Assembly: GCA_036703315.1 (NCBI GenBank)
Contig: DATNPH010000280.1
Coordinates: 1-32,295 of the forward strand
Length of the DNA: 32,295 bases
DNA from: DATNPH01 sp036703315
GTDB taxonomy: Bacteria > Cyanobacteriota > Cyanobacteriia > Cyanobacteriales > Coleofasciculaceae
Direction of reading: 5' to 3'
How positions within the stretch are numbered: position 1 is the first letter of the stretch; every line of letters starts with the position of its first letter. Positions 15,394 through 22,066 of this stretch are shown piece by piece. Under the pieces are notes generated by a model that saw only the letters and a list, made by a program, of their open reading frames with translations, was not told the DNA's origin and did no database searches. The position numbers and the translations under genes were made by a program.

Positions 15394-15999
15394 ATGGTGG
15401 TAAGTCAATCTTGCTCTCAAAGCCTCATCAAACTCTGTTTTAGTTCAGCCATTCTACTGTTGGGAATTCCACAGCAGGTTACTGCTTCTCCTGTACCTGA
15501 ATATGCAGCAGCTAATAGTGAGGCAAAGCTAGGGATAGAATCGTTTCTTGTCGCGCCACCCGAATTACCTCCAATCGGAGACCCTAATAAATATCTGCCA
15601 GGACAAGAAGTTCCTACTCGTTTAGTGCTTAAATTACGTGTTCGCCGTGTCTATGTCTACCGAGGCAATGAGGTAAAAACGAGTTATCCCGTTGCTATTG
15701 GTAAAGCCGGTTGGGAGACACCGGTCGGCACCTATCAGGTTAGGAAAATGATCCGTAATCCAACTTGGGAGCATCCTTGGACAGGTGAGATCGTTCCTCC
15801 TGGGTTAGAGAATCCTCTAGGAACCCGCTGGATTGGCTTTTGGACTGACGGACGTGATGAAATTGGGTTTCATGGCACCCCTAACGAACAACTAATAGGA
15901 CAAGCGGTTTCTCATGGCTGCGTTCGGATGCGCGATCGCGATGTCCAAGCTTTATTTGAGCAGGTGAGTGTTGGTACACCTGTAACCGTACAGCCTTAA
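15394..15999 (+). CDS. L,D-transpeptidase (YkuD family), exported
   Basis: This protein has 201 residues. A signal peptide (hydrophobic LCFSSAILLLGI, cleavage near TAS) is followed by a short linker and the YkuD domain (about 75-199): LVLKLRVRRVYVYRG, SYPVAIGKAGWETPVGTYQV, and GFHGTP...SHGCVRMRDRD. Catalytic C176 lies in SHGCVRM, with H160 and H174 as the conserved histidines and R178 after the Cys, so it should be active. The family makes 3-3 crosslinks in peptidoglycan or attaches proteins to it; in cyanobacteria such short single-domain forms are common. It acts in the periplasm. The deacetylase upstream acts on related glycans. Confidence 0.93.
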   Translation: MVVSQSCSQSLIKLCFSSAILLLGIPQQVTASPVPEYAAANSEAKLGIESFLVAPPELPPIGDPNKYLPGQEVPTRLVLKLRVRRVYVYRGNEVKTSYPVAIGKAGWETPVGTYQVRKMIRNPTWEHPWTGEIVPPGLENPLGTRWIGFWTDGRDEIGFHGTPNEQLIGQAVSHGCVRMRDRDVQALFEQVSVGTPVTVQP

Positions 16000-16373
16000 T
16001 TCAAACTTGGAATCAACTTAGCTAAGTCTGCTTTATTTCAAGGCTTGAATTGATTAAATAATAGAGCCCGTAATAAAATTTATAAAGTTTAGAGGAACTC
16101 TTTGTTAAGGTAAAAGTCTAACAAAAAAATCTTAGTTACCCAGTGACAGATGGCAAGAAATAAGTAAATTTTGTCTTAAGGTTGCCTCTGCCTGAAACTA
16201 TCACCTGAATAAACTGGGGTGCAAGGGATATCGGTGCAGAACTCGTAAAATGATTACCTAGAGCAGCTCGGCGAAAGTTTTCCAGCAGTTGGAGAAAACC
16301 CCTCTCGCCCCTTCGTAACTGGTAAGTTATTTGTGCCAAGCTGGTCTAGCCAATACCACACAGCAACTGTTTC
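16000..16373. other. Spacer of about 370 bp before the kinase gene
   Basis: AT-rich in its first half (16030-16140), GC-richer later. A weak inverted repeat (AATTCAA near 16000, TTGAATT near 16048) could end the transpeptidase transcript, but no T-run follows. No supported gene: the minus-strand frame 16136-16339 has no protein-like composition. Confidence 0.4.
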
Positions 16374-18257
16374 ATGTTGGAAAAAACACTCCAGGGACGC
16401 TATAGCATTATCAAACCTTTAGGAAGTGGAGGGTTTAGCTCCACCTTTCTAGGTATTGATCAGCAACAGCCTGAGTGCCCTAAATGCGTTATTAAGCAAC
16501 TTGAACCCCAGCTTACTGATCCTGTCAATCTCCAATTAGCCAGACGCTTATTTAAAACAGAAGCTAAAGTTCTGCAAAAACTGGGAAACCATCCTCAAAT
16601 TCCTCAACTTTTTGATTATTTTGAGGAAAATCAAGAATTTTATTTAGTTCAAGAATACATTCAAGGTCACGATCTAAGTGAAGAACTCACGGCAGGAAAG
16701 CAGTGGAGTGAGTCTGATGTCATCTGTCTGTTGCAAGATATTCTAGAAACTTTAGCATTTGTTCATCAGCAGAATGTAATTCACCGAGATATTAAACCCT
16801 CAAACTTAATTAGACGCCACTCAGATTACAAAATAGTTTTAATTGACTTTGGAGCTGTTAAACAAATCGGTACCCAAACAGTTAGTGCGTCTGGAATGCC
16901 ACCTTTAACTATTGCTATTGGCACTCCTGGCTATTTCCCTACCGAACAAGCTAGTGGTATGCCTAAGTTCAGTAGTGATATTTACGCTGTGGGTATGATT
17001 GGCATCTCTGCTCTTACGGGGTTAAGTCCGACGCGGCATGAATTCCCAAAAGACCCCGATACGAATGAAATTTCCTGGAACCACTTAGCACAGGTGACGC
17101 AGGAACTGGTTAACATCATCGACAAAATGGTGCGATACGACTTTAGAGACCGCTATCAAACCATCGAAGCGGTTCTAAGTGACCTGAAAAACTTACAAAC
17201 TTCGACACAGATCACTGTACCTCTGAATGCACAAGAGTTGTCAGCTTCATCTGAGGCGACTATTTCCTGGAGTCAGCCTGAAAACTCTACCAGTTCTCAA
17301 GTTCCTACTACAGCAGTGGTGAATGCACAAGAGTTGTTGGCTTCACCTGAGGCGACTACTTCCTGGAGTCAACCTGAAGACTCTACCAGTTCTCAAGTTC
17401 CTAATGCCCCCATGGAACCGACAAAAGTTGCTGTTAGGCGACGACCTTTTAAACCTGCTGTCTTGCTCCTGGCTGGAGGGGGTACTGTGTTAGGTTTCTC
17501 TTGGCTGTTAATGTCTTCTAATATACTATCGAAGTCTCCTTTATCCCCAAGCGCTTCTATCATCAGACCTACAGAGACTTCCCAGAATTCTCAAGCACTT
17601 GACTTATTAAACAAAGCTAACCAGCTTAAGGAATCACAAAAATCCGAAGAAGCACTAACAGTTTATGAGCAAGTGCTGCAACTTGACCCTAAATTAAAGT
17701 CAGCCAGGTGGGGTCAGTGTTACGCGTTGAACGTCTTGAAACGTTATGCAGAAGCGCTTAAATCTTGTGAGCAGGCACTTAGTCTTGATCCAAACTACCC
17801 AGAAGCTTTGAATAGCAAAGGTTATGCTTTTAATGCTTTAAAGCGATATCAAGAAGCACTCAATGTTTATGAGCAAGCCCTCAAAATTAAACCAGACTAT
17901 TTTGAGGCTTTGGTCAACAAAGGTGCAACATTATATAACATGCAGCAGTATGATAAAGCTCTGGAAGCCTATGACAAAGTACTTAAGATTAAACCAGACT
18001 ATCCGGAAGCCTGGAATAATAAGGGTACAGCCCTAGCGGCTTCAAAGAACTATCAGGCAGCGCTAGAGGCTTATGACAAAGCAGTTCAATTCAAGCAAGA
18101 TTACCCGGAAGCCTGGAATAACCGGGGTGTAGCACTTGAGAAGATGCAACGGAATCAGGAAGCACTTAGCTCCTACGAAAAAGCAATACAGCTTCAACCT
18201 AATTACTTAATAGCCGAAGAAAATCATCAGCGGCTACTTAAGACATTAAAACCCTAA
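16374..18257 (+). CDS. Ser/Thr protein kinase with TPR repeats
   Basis: This protein has 627 residues. The PknB-type kinase domain covers about 10-275: Gly-rich loop GSGGFSST, K41 (CVIKQLEP), E63, HRDIKPSN (D139), DFGAVKQ (D158) and GTPGYFPTEQA. All catalytic residues are present. A Ser/Thr-rich linker (about 283-350) contains a 32-residue tandem duplication. A membrane helix follows (VLLLAGGGTVLGFSWLLM, about 363-380), then five to six TPRs (about 400-625, for example AWNNKGTALAASKNYQAALEAYDKA). The kinase is therefore cytosolic and the TPR array is on the periplasmic or lumenal side. This SpkB-like layout is common in filamentous cyanobacteria; substrates are unknown. It appears monocistronic. 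Confidence 0.94.
   Translation: MLEKTLQGRYSIIKPLGSGGFSSTFLGIDQQQPECPKCVIKQLEPQLTDPVNLQLARRLFKTEAKVLQKLGNHPQIPQLFDYFEENQEFYLVQEYIQGHDLSEELTAGKQWSESDVICLLQDILETLAFVHQQNVIHRDIKPSNLIRRHSDYKIVLIDFGAVKQIGTQTVSASGMPPLTIAIGTPGYFPTEQASGMPKFSSDIYAVGMIGISALTGLSPTRHEFPKDPDTNEISWNHLAQVTQELVNIIDKMVRYDFRDRYQTIEAVLSDLKNLQTSTQITVPLNAQELSASSEATISWSQPENSTSSQVPTTAVVNAQELLASPEATTSWSQPEDSTSSQVPNAPMEPTKVAVRRRPFKPAVLLLAGGGTVLGFSWLLMSSNILSKSPLSPSASIIRPTETSQNSQALDLLNKANQLKESQKSEEALTVYEQVLQLDPKLKSARWGQCYALNVLKRYAEALKSCEQALSLDPNYPEALNSKGYAFNALKRYQEALNVYEQALKIKPDYFEALVNKGATLYNMQQYDKALEAYDKVLKIKPDYPEAWNNKGTALAASKNYQAALEAYDKAVQFKQDYPEAWNNRGVALEKMQRNQEALSSYEKAIQLQPNYLIAEENHQRLLKTLKP
17225..17405 (+). repeat. 96-bp tandem duplication in the kinase linker
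   Basis: Two adjacent copies (17225-17320 and 17321 to about 17405, period 96 bp, 32 codons) both encode NAQEL, SWSQPE and STSSQVP with few changes. The frame is kept. This is recent linker growth by in-frame duplication. Confidence 0.85.
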
Positions 18258-18408
18258 TGAGCTTGTAACATCCTCACCCGCTGATGACTATACGAACTAG
18301 TCTAGGTTTGTTAGCTTTACTATTGGAGACGCTGACCTACATAGGCTTTAACTAACACTTTATGTTCACAGGCTTGTGCCGGCAATTCCCTAGGCATCTG
18401 TTTGACAA

Positions 18409-19116
18409 TTACCACATCCCTCTCACAGGCTCATCTTGAACGCTAGTGTCTGGCGTCCGAGCAGGAGTAGTATCCTGTGTCTGTGTCTGAGTTGCTGGTG
18501 CTGTTTGGTTAGTGCTTGGTCTAGTTTCAGTCGTCGTGCGTCGCTGGATGGTTTCTTCCTGAGTTCGCTGCTGAATCCTTTGCTCAGTTGTACCTTGACT
18601 TCCCCCAGTCGTGTCTTGAGTTCCACCTGTTGTTGGTTGACCAGTTGACGGCGTTGCTGGAGTTCCAGTAGTACCGGAACCTGATGGCTGAGTAGTCCCT
18701 GGAGAGGAAGGAGACTGAGTATTGCTAGGAGTGGTTTGGGTATTGCGTGGAGAGGTAGGAGTTTGAGTATTGCTAGGAGTGGTTTGGGTATTGCGTGGAG
18801 AGGTAGGAGTTTGAGTATTGCTAGGAGTAGTTTGGGTATTGCGTGGAGAGGTAGGAGACTGAGTATTGCTAGGAGTAGTCTGAGTATTGCTAGGAGTAGT
18901 TTGGGTATTGCGTGGAGAAGTAGGAGTTTGATTAGTACTGGGAGTAGTCTGAGTATTGCTAGGAGTGGTTTGGGTATTGCGTGGAGAGGTAGGAGTCTGA
19001 GTATTGCTGGGAGTTGGATCAGTCGTAGTGGTTGTTTGAGCCCTTGCTGGAGACACACAAACAGCTCCTAGCAGTAGTGCTAGTGTCGTACTTGTTAACA
19101 GTTTTATTTTTTGCAT
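18409..19116 (-). CDS. Secreted Thr/Pro/Ser/Gln-rich repeat protein
   Basis: This protein has 235 residues. A clear signal peptide (KLLTSTTLALLLGAVCVSPARA, cleavage before QTTTTT) leads into a low-complexity chain. Residues 36-143 alternate two modules: a 9-mer TPTSPRNTQ (five copies, some starting with S) and a 7-mer TTPSNTQ (about seven copies and variants). The remainder is Gly/Thr/Gln-rich, then charged (EETIQRRTTTETRP), ending DEPVRGMW. No enzymatic domain. It is probably a periplasmic, cell-wall or surface protein whose repeats may be glycosylated or act as a flexible spacer (inference). The repeats keep other frames open on both strands, but only this frame has a signal peptide. Similar Thr/Pro-rich secreted proteins are frequent in cyanobacteria, with little conservation. 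Confidence 0.8.
   Translation of the reverse strand: MQKIKLLTSTTLALLLGAVCVSPARAQTTTTTDPTPSNTQTPTSPRNTQTTPSNTQTTPSTNQTPTSPRNTQTTPSNTQTTPSNTQSPTSPRNTQTTPSNTQTPTSPRNTQTTPSNTQTPTSPRNTQTTPSNTQSPSSPGTTQPSGSGTTGTPATPSTGQPTTGGTQDTTGGSQGTTEQRIQQRTQEETIQRRTTTETRPSTNQTAPATQTQTQDTTPARTPDTSVQDEPVRGMW
18690..19011 (-). repeat. Mixed 27-bp and 21-bp tandem repeat array
   Basis: The array interleaves 27-bp units (9 codons) and 21-bp units (7 codons), most often as a 48-bp pair. Units are nearly identical at DNA level, so copy number is likely to vary between strains. Confidence 0.85.
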
Positions 19117-19506
19117 GTTTCACAACCTCACTATTAAAAGAATTGACTGAGATATTAAAACATTACTCTCCACACTAGGTCTTAACAAGAAAACCATTAG
19201 AAAGCGATGCTCTCCCCAAACTCTATCAGACTTTTATCATTGGGCATCTGTCTATGGTTATAGTAGTTCTGCTTTGATAGGCTGCACAAAGATGCTCTTA
19301 TGCTCAATAGGGTTCGATTAGGACAGTTTTATACAAGCATTTACAAATAATTTTGCTGGTAAGCTATTACTCGCGCTCATGGGCGTCTATTTAGAAAATA
19401 GGGAGTAGTGAGTGGTGAGTGAGGAAGAGTGATTTTCATCGCCACGTTTGTGTACTCGCGTTCATGGGCATCTGTCTTAAAAATAGGCGGCAGGGGAGGG
19501 AAATTT
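19117..19506. other. Spacer of about 390 bp holding repeat elements
   Basis: No gene. The promoter of the minus-strand secreted protein should lie within about 19120-19180. The right half is occupied by the dispersed repeat at 19368-19487; a 13-nt piece of it (TGGGCATCTGTCT) also occurs at 19241-19253. Confidence 0.5.
19368..19487 (+). repeat. Dispersed repeat, copy A, with GAGTNGT heptamers
   Basis: A 35-nt segment beginning TACTCGCG and containing TCATGGGC occurs twice (19368-19402 and 19453-19487, period 85 bp). Between the copies lie degenerate heptamers (GAGTAGT, GAGTGGT, GAGTGAG) and GATTTTC...CACGTTTGTG. The internal block matches the reverse complement of 7215-7298. Confidence 0.7.
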
Positions 19507-19740
19507 TCATTCCTTTGTTGTGAGCATTCGCTCATGATGTCTAATAAGAAAAAAGGGAAGAGAATTAATATCTCTTCCCCCTTTTTGATTGTGATTATCT
19601 GCTTTTTGACTCTCTTTGAGCTTCTGGCGCAGCATCTGAGTTTGCTTCTTCAGTTGCCGTTGTCTAGCAGATCCACCTTTACCTTTATCGTTTCTTCCCT
19701 GACGGCGGGGTGATTCCCACCGCTTGAGTCGCTGTGCCAT
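19507..19740 (-). CDS. Small basic protein of unknown function (3' end uncertain)
   Basis: This protein has 77 residues, strongly basic, opening MAQRLKRWESPRRQGRNDKG and continuing with a Lys/Gln-rich helix (QRQLKKQTQMLRQKLKESQ). GAGAGG lies 9 nt before the ATG. The charge pattern suggests nucleic-acid or ribosome binding, but no family is recognised. The last 25 codons run through a strong intrinsic terminator (19549-19586), so the natural protein may end near KGGRD and this reading may include an extension. It lies 22 bp after tRNA-Leu on the same strand and may be co-transcribed with it. Confidence 0.5.
   Translation of the reverse strand: MAQRLKRWESPRRQGRNDKGKGGSARQRQLKKQTQMLRQKLKESQKADNHNQKGGRDINSLPFFLIRHHERMLTTKE
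19549..19586 (-). terminator. Bidirectional intrinsic terminator
   Basis: A perfect 9-bp stem (GGGAAGAGA at 19555-19563, TCTCTTCCC at 19571-19579) with a 7-nt loop is flanked by A6 on the left and CCTTTTT on the right. On the minus strand the stem is followed directly by six T, the classical form. It should end transcripts from the M48 protease, tRNA-Leu and small basic ORF. Confidence 0.8.
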
Positions 19741-19762
19741 GAGTGTTGCCTCTCAATTACAG

Positions 19763-19846
19763 TGGGCGGGGAGAGACTCGAACTCTCACGACCGTAAGGT
19801 CGCCACATTTTGAGTGTGGTGCGTCTACCAATTCCGCCATCCGCCC
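19763..19846 (-). tRNA. tRNA-Leu (anticodon CAA)
   Basis: This 84-nt class II tRNA decodes UUG. The acceptor stem GGGCGGA pairs with CCCGCCC (one A-C mismatch at the base). The D-arm is GCGGAATTGGTAGACGC. The anticodon stem CCACA/TGTGG encloses CTCAAAA, giving CAA. A long variable arm has GACC/GGTC paired, and the T-arm is GAGAG-TTCGAGT-CTCTC. CCA is not encoded. Its first 22 nt are shared with the 3' end of the M48 protease gene. Confidence 0.96.
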
Positions 19847-20700
19847 TTGTGGGCAACTTCACTATTATACCCAATTTGTGGCTGCTGCAACAAGGACTGA
19901 TAAGTTTGAGAGCTAGCCCAACGATCAATTTCTCGTGCGCGTAGAACTGGGACTGGGTGAGTCAGTTGAGCCGTCTGTGCAGATTTGAGCAATTCACCCA
20001 TCTCCGTGCCACTGACAGCATCGTAAGCCCTAGCTTGAGCAATGAAGGCGTCTAGATTGAGTTGTGGTGCCAGGGTTGGGGAACCACCAGCGAGTTTCAT
20101 GAGTACCGACATCACCACTTTGGGATTTTGAGTAGCAAGTAGAGCGGCGCGATCGCAAGTAAACTCTGCACAGCGCAACCACTCCAGTAACTGTGCCTGT
20201 AGACTCTGGGCAATTACTGAACCCCAAGTCGGAAGTAACCCCGCTGCCAAGATTAGGACATTAAGCGGCGTCAGATAAACACCATGTTCACACTTGAGGT
20301 GACCGAGTTCATGAGCAATTACGGCTTGAATCTCTTCCGGCGTCAGTATATCTATTAAAGATGTGTGCAAAACAATGAAAGGCTGTTTGCCTCGCATTGC
20401 AAAGGTATAGGCATTGGGAACCGGATGCTGCTGCACATATAGCTGAGGCGGCTCTAAATCTAATGTTTCGCAGGCTTCCAACAATAACTTATGAAGGTGC
20501 GGCAGTTGATTTTCACCTACCAAGACGCTGGCTGCGATGTTGTTGAGGTAAAAAAACTGTTCCGCTAATGGCCCTAGTAGATTCCGCACCATCAAGTCTA
20601 GCCCTGGCACTTGCTTGAGGGCATTAGTCGCATCCAAATCCAAAGGATGGCGAAATTGGTCTGCCTTGAGACCAACTAAAGTTGTTTTTGTAAATCCCAT
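19825..20700 (-). CDS. M48-family zinc metalloprotease
   Basis: This protein has 291 residues. The catalytic motif HELGH (H130, E131, H134) lies in EEIQAVIAHELGHLKCEHG. The third zinc ligand is E179 in AEFTCDRAALLA (ExxxDRxA). A hydrophobic stretch (LTPLNVLILAAGLLP, about 143-157) follows the active site, as in membrane-associated HtpX/Ste24-type enzymes, though shorter. It is a probable membrane-bound or peripheral quality-control protease; its substrate is unknown. The reading frame ends inside tRNA-Leu: the TAG stop is in the tRNA D-arm, and the last residues (GGWRNW) are encoded by the tRNA 5' end. The TPR protein gene ends 54 bp upstream, and the two are probably co-transcribed. Confidence 0.93.
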   Translation of the reverse strand: MGFTKTTLVGLKADQFRHPLDLDATNALKQVPGLDLMVRNLLGPLAEQFFYLNNIAASVLVGENQLPHLHKLLLEACETLDLEPPQLYVQQHPVPNAYTFAMRGKQPFIVLHTSLIDILTPEEIQAVIAHELGHLKCEHGVYLTPLNVLILAAGLLPTWGSVIAQSLQAQLLEWLRCAEFTCDRAALLATQNPKVVMSVLMKLAGGSPTLAPQLNLDAFIAQARAYDAVSGTEMGELLKSAQTAQLTHPVPVLRAREIDRWASSQTYQSLLQQPQIGYNSEVAHKGGWRNW

Positions 20701-20753
20701 GCGGACAACCGTAAATTAACAATGATATGGAACAAAGAGCTTATTGGCAGGGC

Positions 20754-21176
20754 TTATGGTTCAGATAACCAGTTTTTGACGCGATTTAGACTCTCCCAGT
20801 TTGGTTTTCTGTTCAGTCCATCTTCAAGACTGTCAAACAACTCACGTCGAATGTCTGAGTCCATTGCCATCATTTGTTTAACAACATCGATGTGCTTGCG
20901 GATACCAGTCTGACCTGTTTGTAGCATAGCAAGAGCTAGATTAATCCGGGCTTGAGGAGCATTGGGATCCAGCTTGACGCCTTTGAGAGCAACTTTATAG
21001 GCTTGCTCAGGTTTATCGTCTAGTAAATATAGCCATGCTAAACAACTCCAAGCGGCAGCGATTTTTGGACCGCGATCGCATATTTCTTTGAAAACTGGAA
21101 TTAGTGTATCAGGTCCTTCACCTGCGTTGTAACGTTCTAGAGACGTATCAAAAAGAGAGGTAGCCGACTGAGTCAT
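20754..21176 (-). CDS. TPR-repeat protein of unknown function
   Basis: This soluble protein has 140 residues and no signal peptide. TPR-like helix pairs are visible at about residues 36-72 (AAAWSCLAWLYLLDDKPEQAYKVALKGVKLDP) and 73-105 (APQARINLALAMLQTG), flanked by a helical N-terminus and the ending SLNRVKNWLSEP. Similar short TPR proteins are conserved in cyanobacteria without a known role. It ends 54 bp before the M48 protease gene on the same strand, so it may act as a partner or adaptor of that protease (inference from position only). Confidence 0.82.
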   Translation of the reverse strand: MTQSATSLFDTSLERYNAGEGPDTLIPVFKEICDRGPKIAAAWSCLAWLYLLDDKPEQAYKVALKGVKLDPNAPQARINLALAMLQTGQTGIRKHIDVVKQMMAMDSDIRRELFDSLEDGLNRKPNWESLNRVKNWLSEP

Positions 21177-21356
21177 AACTAGTTAGTTGGCAGTTATCGT
21201 TGTATTTGTTGTTATTGATACCATGTTTCTACCACAATCAAAAAATACACCAGACCCTTCTCAGCAGTTGGATCTGGATGTGTGAAGACTAGGCAATGTT
21301 ATTTTTACCTATCACAGCTTGCCGATGTCGATAGCAACAGTCAGAAGATATGACGA

Positions 21357-21713
21357 TTAAACACCGAAAGATTTGCCACAGCCACAGCTTTGGGTAGCAT
21401 TAGGGTTGGTGAATTGGAATCCACCACCAATCATGGCATCGCTGTAATCTAGTACCAGACCATAGAGATAAAGCAGGCTTTTAGGATCGCAGACGATTTT
21501 GAAGCCATCGTAGTCGAAGACTTGATCGCTGTCTCGAACCTTACTAGGGTCTTCAAAATCCATCATGTAAGACATTCCAGAGCAGCCTCCCTGGCGGACA
21601 CCAACCCGTAAGTAGAGGTCTTTGCCTTGTTTGGCTCCTAAGTCTAAAACATGCCTCAGGGCTGTTTCTGTCAGTTGGATACCTTTTTGTTGCGGCTGAG
21701 TTGCTTGTGTCAT
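21357..21713 (-). CDS. iscA: Iron-sulfur cluster assembly protein, IscA/HesB type
   Basis: This protein has 118 residues starting MTQATQPQQKGIQL; the frame is open 20 codons upstream, but that part is unlike the family. The three conserved cysteines are in RQGGCSGMSY and the C-terminal SCGCGKSFGV. The protein belongs to the A-type carriers that bind iron or a 2Fe-2S cluster and hand it to apo-proteins. The sequence is very close to what I recall of the cyanobacterial IscA/SufA-like protein (LRVGVRQGGCSGMSYMMDFE, then LLYLYGLVLDYSDA). It is cytosolic and stands alone, divergent from the acidic protein gene at 22067. Confidence 0.95.
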   Translation of the reverse strand: MTQATQPQQKGIQLTETALRHVLDLGAKQGKDLYLRVGVRQGGCSGMSYMMDFEDPSKVRDSDQVFDYDGFKIVCDPKSLLYLYGLVLDYSDAMIGGGFQFTNPNATQSCGCGKSFGV

Positions 21714-22022
21714 GAGTATCTTGCGACTCCTAATCACTATTATTAAATGGATAAGTTTGATCGAACAGTCCAAAAGGTCAAACTGTATCGAGAGTATCTG
21801 CGGGCGGTGAACTCGTTTTGATGGAATTTTTATCTCTTATTTTAACGTGTCCTACTTTAATCCCTACTCTAGAGACTCATGAACTGGTTTACTAAGGTCT
21901 TGAAAAAATTTCACACTAGATTGAGAGAGCCTATATAATCTGCCATTAAACCTGGTGGTTATAAGAGTGTAAGATAGGTTTCTCTCAAACTCTCCCCCGG
22001 TAAGATAGGAGTATCCTCGTTT

Positions 22023-22047
22023 ACTGGCTCCCTAAGCCAGTCTTTTT
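22023..22047 (+). promoter_or_regulatory. Terminator-like hairpin in the leader of the acidic protein gene
   Basis: A 7-bp stem (ACTGGCT at 22023-22029, AGCCAGT at 22035-22041) with loop CCCTA is followed by CTTTTT, ending 19 nt before the ATG at 22067. It has the form of a small intrinsic terminator inside a 5' leader. The divergent spacer 21714-22066 also has TAAGATAGG twice (21970-21978, 22001-22009) and is otherwise featureless. Confidence 0.5.
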
Positions 22048-22066
22048 GCACTTAAGTTGGCACTTT

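Noticed and set aside
16136..16339. Minus-strand 67-codon frame before the kinase
   Set aside because: Isolated, no start signal, unremarkable composition.
18423..19071. Long alternative frames (minus 211 codons, plus 111 codons) across the Thr/Pro repeat
   Set aside because: Tandem DNA repeats keep several frames open. Only the 235-residue frame has a signal peptide and a sensible amino-acid pattern.
19429..19713. Plus-strand frame of 94 codons
   Set aside because: It spans the dispersed repeat and the terminator hairpin, and has no ribosome-binding site or family match.
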